Below are positions 58,140-64,000 of a stretch of DNA of 64,000 nucleotides, in pieces (within the stretch, counting starts at the first letter, position 1; every line of letters starts with the position of its first letter). Made by a program: the position numbers and the translations under genes. The notes below the pieces were generated by a model. It saw nothing but the letters and a program-made list of their open reading frames with translations. It did no database searches and had not been told where the DNA came from. This DNA is from Neoscytalidium dimidiatum (Eukaryota; Ascomycota; Dothideomycetes; Botryosphaeriales; Botryosphaeriaceae), in assembly GCA_037367355.1 (NCBI GenBank), contig CM074705.1:2170001-2234000 (forward strand), in the 5' to 3' direction.

Positions 58140-60626
58140 ATGTTTGCCTTTGGCGGAAGCAGTGAGTACCCGTGCTTTCTTTCTTTTGCTCCCAGATTCG
58201 CCGCGACCACGCCATCGCGAGCCTGTGCGCGCGCCTCGTGGTTGGCCGCTGCGTGCCAGCTGCCCGCTGCCCGCTGCCCGTCGCGTCCGGCGGCCCCAGG
58301 CGCCACACCGTCGGCCGTCTGCTCCCACGCCTTCCTGGCCCTCTCCCCAGCAACCTGCGACCACTGTCCACCATCGTCCACATCGCTGCCAGCCCTCCTC
58401 TGACGCCCGTCCGCCCCGTTCGTGCCCTATGCCGTCACCACCACCCGCCAAGCCCCGCGCCCTACCCGTTCGATCCTCACTCGTTTCTGACTCGCCAGCT
58501 CGCCGTTGAGACCTCTGGCGGTTTCAAGGCGACGCCTTTTCTGCCCTCCCCGACCACTCACAGCTTCCGATTTTCGAAAATTGACTCGATCATTTCTGTC
58601 TCACTCTGCTTCACTCTTTCACGTGGTGCAGCTTTCCTTTTCCTCTTTGAGTCCGGAGTCAGTGGAGCTCGGTAGTAACGCGTCCTAGGCTCTCTCCTTG
58701 CCGGACGACACGATTCGACCCAAGAGCGGGCCCCGCCCGAGCTGCCCACGCCCGTGAAGTTTCCAAACTTCAAGCCCCCGCAACGCCAGCCCGCATCATG
58801 GTCCAAGGACGGCGATCCTCCTGCCTTGTTGCAGGAATTCGCACGGATTAAGAAGCCCTCTGATATCACCGTGGACCAGTTCCTCGGCCTGAACGTTTCC
58901 CTGGAGCCCGAGTGCACCTTTGAGGAGCTGGTGTCAGCCCTGCCTGGCGTGGACTCCTTCCTACCTCCAAAAGAATGGACTGAACTGCCTCCCGATGGGA
59001 CTCCGGTTCAGCCGCCTCCCCAACAAGAGAATGGCACGAAAATCCTCCTGAGCAATGGCAGACCCTACCCCGGCCGTGACGATTTTGCCATCCGCCTGAA
59101 AGAGCTGCTGTTCGACAACCATGAAGCCTTCTCAGCACTTACGCGTACCCCGCAGGACAAGGAGAAGAAACCTCCGCGTCTGGCGCATTACCGCAAGTTC
59201 TGGGAAGGCCTTGACAACATGGCTTACTATTGGGATACGAGCCTGGATGAATACATCCCTCCCAAGCCTGCGGAAAACTCCAACCATACAGAGAACGCCA
59301 ACGGACCCGAGGCCACCGACGACACCAACTCGAGCGCAGTCGAGTCCGAAGAAGCAGCTAGGCTCGAAGCTACCCACATAGACGAGTCTGTGGCCCGTAA
59401 AAAGGCCAAAACTGCGCCATCCTCAGCTGCCGAAACAGAGCCCGGCTCCACACCCAGCCAATCGCAGCCCATCAACCTGGCCCAACGTCCGGCCTCGACG
59501 GCAGCGAAACCGGGCATCGCTACGCCGCCCAGCGTTTCCACCGACACTAAACCTGAGGAGCCCTCCGACAGCAAGCCTGCAGGCACGTACAAGGGCCTGC
59601 GCATCGGCACAGGCAGCGGCATGCCCGAGAGCTACCGCGTCGACACGGTGCGCTCCTTCGTCGAGCCCATCGCCTGGTGCTTCGGCATGAACATCTCGCC
59701 GCACCGTCGGCCCCCGGCGCTGCAGATCCAGAACCTGCGGCTTCCCGTGCGCGTCAGCGCCGCCGTCTGGCGCAGCAGCGCCGACCGGATGAAGGCGCGC
59801 CAAGGCTTCCTCCACGGGCCTGCCGCAGGGCTGCGCGTCGCCGATTACGCTGATTTCGGCGGAAAGGACGGCGAGCCCGGAAATGACGGCCAGCAGGAGG
59901 GCCTGCTCGATCTTATGCGCGAGCTCGGCTCGCTGCTGTTCATCGCCCAGGAGCGAGCGCGCGAAGGCCGCACCGAGACGAAGCCGGGGGAGGGCAAGTG
60001 GTGGACGACCGTTCCTCGGTGGGGGGGCGGGAAAGGTGGCGAGGTCGGCGAGGCTCGTGGAGACAGCGACGACCCGACGACGTCCAAGCCGGAGAAGGAG
60101 GACAAGCCCAGTCGTAGTAGCAGGCGGCCGACCAAGAAGAAAACTGCGGCTGAGATCTGGGCGGAGCTTAGACCTGGCGCTGGTTTCTGGGACCCCAAGG
60201 TCGAGTACGAGGCCATTGGCAAGGACAGAAGCTCGGAGTGGGATGATGTGAGTGTTGAAACGATTTCTTCTTCAATCATCCGCCCATTCGCCCCTGTACT
60301 GTGTAGTTCAGGCTTTAATATCTCGACAGGTTTTCACGTTCTCGTCGATGAATACGCACATTGCCCTCCTGCATTTGCGTGTCCACCCAGCGTATATGTC
60401 TTGGGTCGAGACAGGCAAGCTGCCGTCACCCCTACCGGCTGATGAGAACTGGTGCCGTCCGGTTCTTCGTAGGACGCGTTGGTATGATCTCTTCAGTGCT
60501 GAGGACCGTGTAGAGGCCACGAGAGGTCTTTGGGCTCTCTTCGCATGGCAGGCTCGTCCGCAGGAAGAGCCAAAAGAGAACAAAGTAGAGAAGGTGGGAG
60601 AAGACACAATCATGATAGATGCGTAA
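58140..60626 (+). CDS. Conserved-looking orphan protein
   Basis: No family name recalled; 625 residues. Exons are 58140-58161, 58689-60247 and 60330-60626. The main exon has no ATG near its 5' end, but a 22-bp first exon (MFAFGGS) with a perfect GTGAGT donor joins it in phase across a 527-bp intron; an alternative in-phase acceptor near 58725 would shorten the protein by about 12 residues. The N-terminal region (LPTPVKFPNFKPPQRQ, DITVDQFLGLN) and the part around 300-370 (YRVDTVRSFVEPIAWCFG, ALQIQNLRLPVRVSAAVW) look like folded domains, separated by a Ser/Thr/Pro-rich linker. Exon 3 gives another structured segment (TFSSMNTHIALLHLRVHPAY, WYDLFSAEDRVEATRGLWAL). The C-terminus is charged. No signal peptide or membrane helix. 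Function unknown. Confidence 0.75.
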
Positions 60627-60991
60627 TTGTGCTCCGCGACAAGTTGAGGGAAGGGTGCACCGTGATGTGGCAAAAGGGGTAAAAAAAAAAAAAAAAAACG
60701 AAAGCACCGGCTCTAGCTCAGTATCCGTTTGTGACTAGTCCTAAGGTTTCCGAATGGCTATACTGGAGCGTTTCATTTCTATCAGCCAAAAAAAAAAATA
60801 CCTTTAGGTGGCACAAAATACCTGGTTCATTCTCAACTTCCCGTAAGAAAAACAGAAAAAAAAAATAGATTGTTAGCTTATTCCTTGGTAACACGAAATA
60901 GAATATTCCACAAGCTGCTGGACTCTCTTATCCATGCGAATCCCCCCCCTCTTCTCCTCCGGGATCCTCACCCTTTCCCCGCCCACCTCGC
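60627..60991. other. Convergent intergenic region with homopolymer tracts
   Basis: About 365 bp between two converging genes, with an 18-bp A run at 60681-60698 and shorter A runs near 60788 and 60857. No gene seen. Confidence 0.6.
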
Positions 60992-61911
60992 TCACGCCTT
61001 CGCCTTCTCCGCCTCCTGCTGCTTCCGCCGCTCGACCACCTGCCTGAGCAGCCCGACGTTGACGGGGAACGCCTGGCCCAGCCACGTCGCCCGCTGCGAA
61101 TGGTCGCGGACGTCGTCGCCCGTGTTGGGGTGCAGCAGCGCGGAGAGCGGGCCGCGCCAGATGACCAGCCACGGCACGAAGGCGCCGAACTGCTCCGGCG
61201 TGTGCAGGTTCACCTCGAACATGCCCGTGTAGTGCGGCCCGATCGGCCGGTCCCAGATCTGGTAGATGCGGAGTTCGGGGACTTTATAGAGAAGGGGGAA
61301 AAAAAAGATGGTTAGCCGTGGGAGAACTTGGGGTGGTGGGGTTTGTCTTTTTTTTTTTTGGTTTTCTAGGGGTGGAGTGGGATACACACATTCGCGTCGG
61401 ATGCGCTCCCAGAGCTCGGTTGCGTATTGCACTTGCGCGGCATCGGTTTGGAGGAAGTAGATGTGCACGTCGAAGCCGCCTGGAGAGGTGGTTGTTAGCA
61501 CGTGACGGTGGTTGTACGCTGGATTGGAACGGCTAACCGCGGATGCCGTTGGTGATTGGGTCGGTGAAGGCGTTGTAGGCGGAGGATTTCTTTTCGGCGG
61601 GTGGATTGACGAAGGATTTACCGTCTGCAGCGCGTTCGCTGAGTGGTTGTTAGTAGAGGGTTCTTGATGGGAGAATGCGGGCGGGCTGGTGCTTGTTCGC
61701 TGAAATAGGTACGTTGTGGACAGGGCTGACCCGGCTCATTGCGGGGCTCTTATCCGACCGGGATTCAAAGGAGAGCAGATGGAGCTGTCTTTGATGGAAA
61801 CTTGATTGAATGGGAATAAGTTGTTTGTGAAATTACTTACTTTGGCAGAGGAGGAAGGTTTTCCCAACCTTCGAGCGGAGAGGGGTAGGTGTAGAGACTA
61901 GGGTCAGACAT
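60992..61911 (-). CDS. DOPA 4,5-dioxygenase-like protein
   Basis: Likely cytosolic non-haem-iron extradiol dioxygenase of the DOPA-dioxygenase family (PF08883), 183 residues. Exons are 61911-61841, 61638-61538, 61479-61390 and 61281-60992. The N-terminus MSDPSLYTYPSPLEGWENLP is followed by the family core: GGFDVHIYFLQT (His ligand region), FPELRIYQIWDRPIGPHYTGMFEVNL and FVPWLVIWRGPLSALLHPNTGDDVRDHSQRATWLG (shown here as separate blocks of the same segment). In Amanita muscaria the family opens the DOPA ring in betalain synthesis; in most ascomycetes the substrate is unknown. All four exons are required for frame; the branch-site CTACTAAC precedes the first acceptor. A TATA box lies about 90 bp upstream. 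Confidence 0.9.
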
Positions 61912-63319
61912 GGTAGGCACAGACTTTGAATGCGAACTCTGCTTGACAAGGTTGGAAGTATGCGGCTCTGGTAGCCCGGTCTATTTCCCAGACTGCGTCT
62001 ATATAGAGGTGATCTCGAAGGCAACTCCTCAGTGGTCATGACAAGTTGCTGAGGTGATGCGACGGCATTGGATAATGGCGACTTCGCTCCCGCTCCGGAC
62101 CTGCTCGAAAACTGGGCCATCCCGAAAAGATGCCCCGCGTTGTTTGTCAGCCGCACCCCCGCGGAATTCTTCCACTGTGCCAGAGCAACGCAAATATCGC
62201 GCTTCGCCTCTCATTAGCAACCCTGCCCGCCACACGATGCGAATTCCAAACCTCACTCGGCGGTCGGCCTCGGCGACGCGTGCCAGCTTTGTCTGCACCG
62301 CGAATCCCGTAAGCTGAAGCAAGCTGTCCCTGCCGCCTGCGGTGCGCGGTCCGATACCTCGCATACGCTGCGGCACCCGATCTGTCATTGGGGGAGTTCA
62401 TGAGACGTCTCGTCATCAGTATGGGGCGTGTAATACATACCGCCAGAGCAGCAGCAGCGGCAGCAAGGGCCTGACAGCCTCAGGACACGTACCTATTCGA
62501 AGGAGGTACACACAACAGCGATCAAACCAAGAGGAGGATGCATCTGCGGTAAGAATAAGGCCACTTTCGCCCTCGCTGCGACAGCCGCCTGGCCTGAGAC
62601 CTGCGGGCAGGGCAGCAAAAAGCCTTCTACGCTTCGCAAGTCGCGCCGAGACTCATCCTCCCTTGGGCATCTGCAACGAAATCGAAAGGATCCGAGGAGA
62701 GGGCTGGGGGCAGAGACAGCCAAGAACATGACTCCGCTCCCCCGCCGCGCCCACTGCCCAGCGCCGAGACCTCCGCCGAGCCTCCCGCCGAGAGGCCGCT
62801 TGCAAGGCGTCGCCTGATAACTCGACGACAAGCCTTGACCTTACCACTCGCGGCGCCCGTTGCGCTCTTGTCCTCCGGCGCTGGTCCGAACGCACCCACG
62901 TCAGCCAAGTCCCTGTGCCGCAGCGGGCTTGCTTACTGCCCTTTTCCATGGCTGTCCTCGGGCTTGCAGATAGCTGAGGCGGCCTGATGATGGGGCCCCG
63001 TGGAGAAATCGGGCTGGGCTGTGCGCAGAGTACAAGACGGGCGCCGGGCCCGCCCCAAGGGAGCTTGTTTCGAAACGGACCTTCTTCTTCCCTTGGTTTC
63101 TTTGGCTGTCACTTCGACCTCTTCTGCCGAACTCCGAGCTGTGGGAAGGCACCGAGGAATCTGGCCTTCACGCCGATCGATACGAATCTCCCCACAGCCT
63201 CTTGTCTCTTCTCCTGGCAGGCAGCTCATCTAAAGCTGCTCAGCCTTGCTTTCCCTTGACTTGGAAGAGGAAACCTACCCACACAGCTCCCCGCCGGAAT
63301 AGACTCTGCTCCCTCAAGC
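61912..63319. other. Divergent intergenic region (1.4 kb)
   Basis: Between the minus-strand dioxygenase and the plus-strand small membrane protein gene. The TATA element at 61999-62006 belongs to the former. ORFs at 62342-62731 (+), 62493-62831 (-) and 62653-62949 (-) overlap one another and show no domain. Confidence 0.5.
61999..62006 (-). promoter_or_regulatory. Putative TATA box of the DOPA-dioxygenase-like gene
   Basis: CTATATAG about 90 bp upstream of the ATG at 61911, suitable position for a core promoter. Confidence 0.4.
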
Positions 63320-63713
63320 ATGGATGTCCGCAACCTCGGTCAACTCTTCAAACGCGCTGGTGGTGGTGGAGGCGGTGCGGAAGGCATCGGTTACGTCTCG
63401 GCACCTTCCACAGGCCACGAAATTGGTGTGATGTTCGGCGGGATCGGAGCTATGCTTTTGGGTAAGTGCTAGCATCTGTGGCGTAATTTTCGCGTAGATT
63501 ATCACGACAAGCAGTTCAGCTGACTGACGAGTTGTGTATTCGGTAGGCATGCTTCTCTTCTGGGCTTGGTGGCAGATGTTCCTGAAGCGAGAGGAGAAGA
63601 AGGAGCGCCAGAGAGTGGAAGACCTGAGATCGAGAGGCCTGTTGAAGGAGCACCTACACCAACCCAGGACTGAAGACGGTAGCGGGAAGGACCAAGAGAA
63701 GGTTGTTGCGTGA
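63320..63713 (+). CDS. Small single-pass membrane protein
   Basis: No family recognised; 102 residues. Exons are 63320-63461 and 63547-63713, joined by an 85-bp intron that starts GTAAGT. A Gly-rich N-terminal region (RAGGGGGGAEGIGYV) precedes a hydrophobic segment interrupted by the intron in the gene (VMFGGIGAMLLGMLLFWAWW), followed by a highly charged tail (KREEKKERQRVEDLRSRG). The size, single helix and charged tail resemble small mitochondrial or ER membrane proteins, but nothing in the sequence decides between them. The start MDVRNLGQLF is the first ATG of the frame. Confidence 0.65.
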
Positions 63714-63925
63714 ATACATTGGCGTAATAGCCGGGACATAGCAGCAGAAGACGGATATAATTGGAACCTCAAACGACACTGACGACTTTCGGCGGATCAA
63801 CGGATTGATGGATATACCTTTTACTTCATTCGAAGAATTGATCAAACATTCCTTTTTACGTTTCATTCTGGCCAGCAATATCGAAGCCGCTCCTCCCTCC
63901 TAGTTCTTACACGTGAGCCTCATAC

Positions 63926-64000
63926 CTACTTCCCCTCCGCCTTTTTCACCTCCTCAAACACGCCCAAAAACGTCTGCGGATCCTCCGCCCCACCAACCAC
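63926..64000 (-). CDS. C-terminal end of a gene running off the right edge
   Basis: The last 24 codons of a minus-strand frame (VVGGAEDPQTFLGVFEEVKK, then AEGK and TAG at 63926-63928). The pattern VxGAxDPxxFLxVFE is similar to the C-terminus of DsbA-like/FrnE oxidoreductases, where it follows the cis-Pro loop. With so little sequence this is only a suggestion; the active-site CxxC would lie beyond the window. Confidence 0.4.
   Translation of the reverse strand: MVGGAEDPQTFLGVFEEVKKAEGK

Overview
The window is nuclear DNA from a filamentous ascomycete (Pezizomycotina). Short GT-AG introns of about 46-140 bp are common, and the genes are typical of such fungi: Zn2Cys6 regulators, a microsomal P450, an M43 protease, and a fungal DOPA-dioxygenase-like protein. 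One Tc1-type transposon carries only TAG and TAA stop codons inside its transposase frame, as repeat-induced point mutation (RIP) would leave. A dothideomycete is possible but is not shown by the sequence. All gene models below were spliced by hand; where both ends are visible, the exon lengths sum to a multiple of three.

Left half, about 1-26 kb, accessory in character: a cytochrome P450 cut by the left edge, a secreted M43 metalloprotease, an acyl-protein-thioesterase-like hydrolase, a secreted YVTN-type beta-propeller, a Zn2Cys6 regulator of the Fungal_trans_2 type, a small membrane protein, a short-chain dehydrogenase, an MFS transporter of the monocarboxylate-porter type, and a 947-residue Zn2Cys6 regulator. 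Then comes a gene-poor stretch with small doubtful ORFs and the dead Tc1 element (24222-25559). No polyketide synthase, NRPS or terpene-synthase backbone gene was found, so these genes cannot be called a biosynthetic cluster.

Right half, about 26.4-64 kb, mostly housekeeping: LCP5/neuroguidin (small-subunit rRNA processing), an F-box protein with a histidine-rich tail, FCP1 (RNA polymerase II CTD phosphatase), cytosolic asparaginyl-tRNA synthetase, a secreted HNH nuclease, a 1151-residue orphan with a Cys/His-rich head, a cyclase-family protein, DIM1 (18S rRNA dimethyladenosine transferase) divergent from APN1 (endonuclease IV), a single-pass Ser/Thr/Pro-rich membrane protein, a 625-residue conserved-looking orphan, a DOPA 4,5-dioxygenase-like protein, a 102-residue membrane protein, and the C-terminal end of a gene that runs off the right edge.

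Intergenic DNA is long (often 0.8-3 kb) and holds microsatellites and homopolymer runs. No tRNA, rRNA, CRISPR array or other RNA gene was recognised. No clearly new multi-gene system is evident. The most interesting items are the RIP-like Tc1 copy at the accessory/housekeeping boundary, the histidine-tailed F-box protein, the Cys/His-headed orphan, the cyclase-family protein lacking the classical metal-binding histidine motif, and the secreted HNH nuclease.
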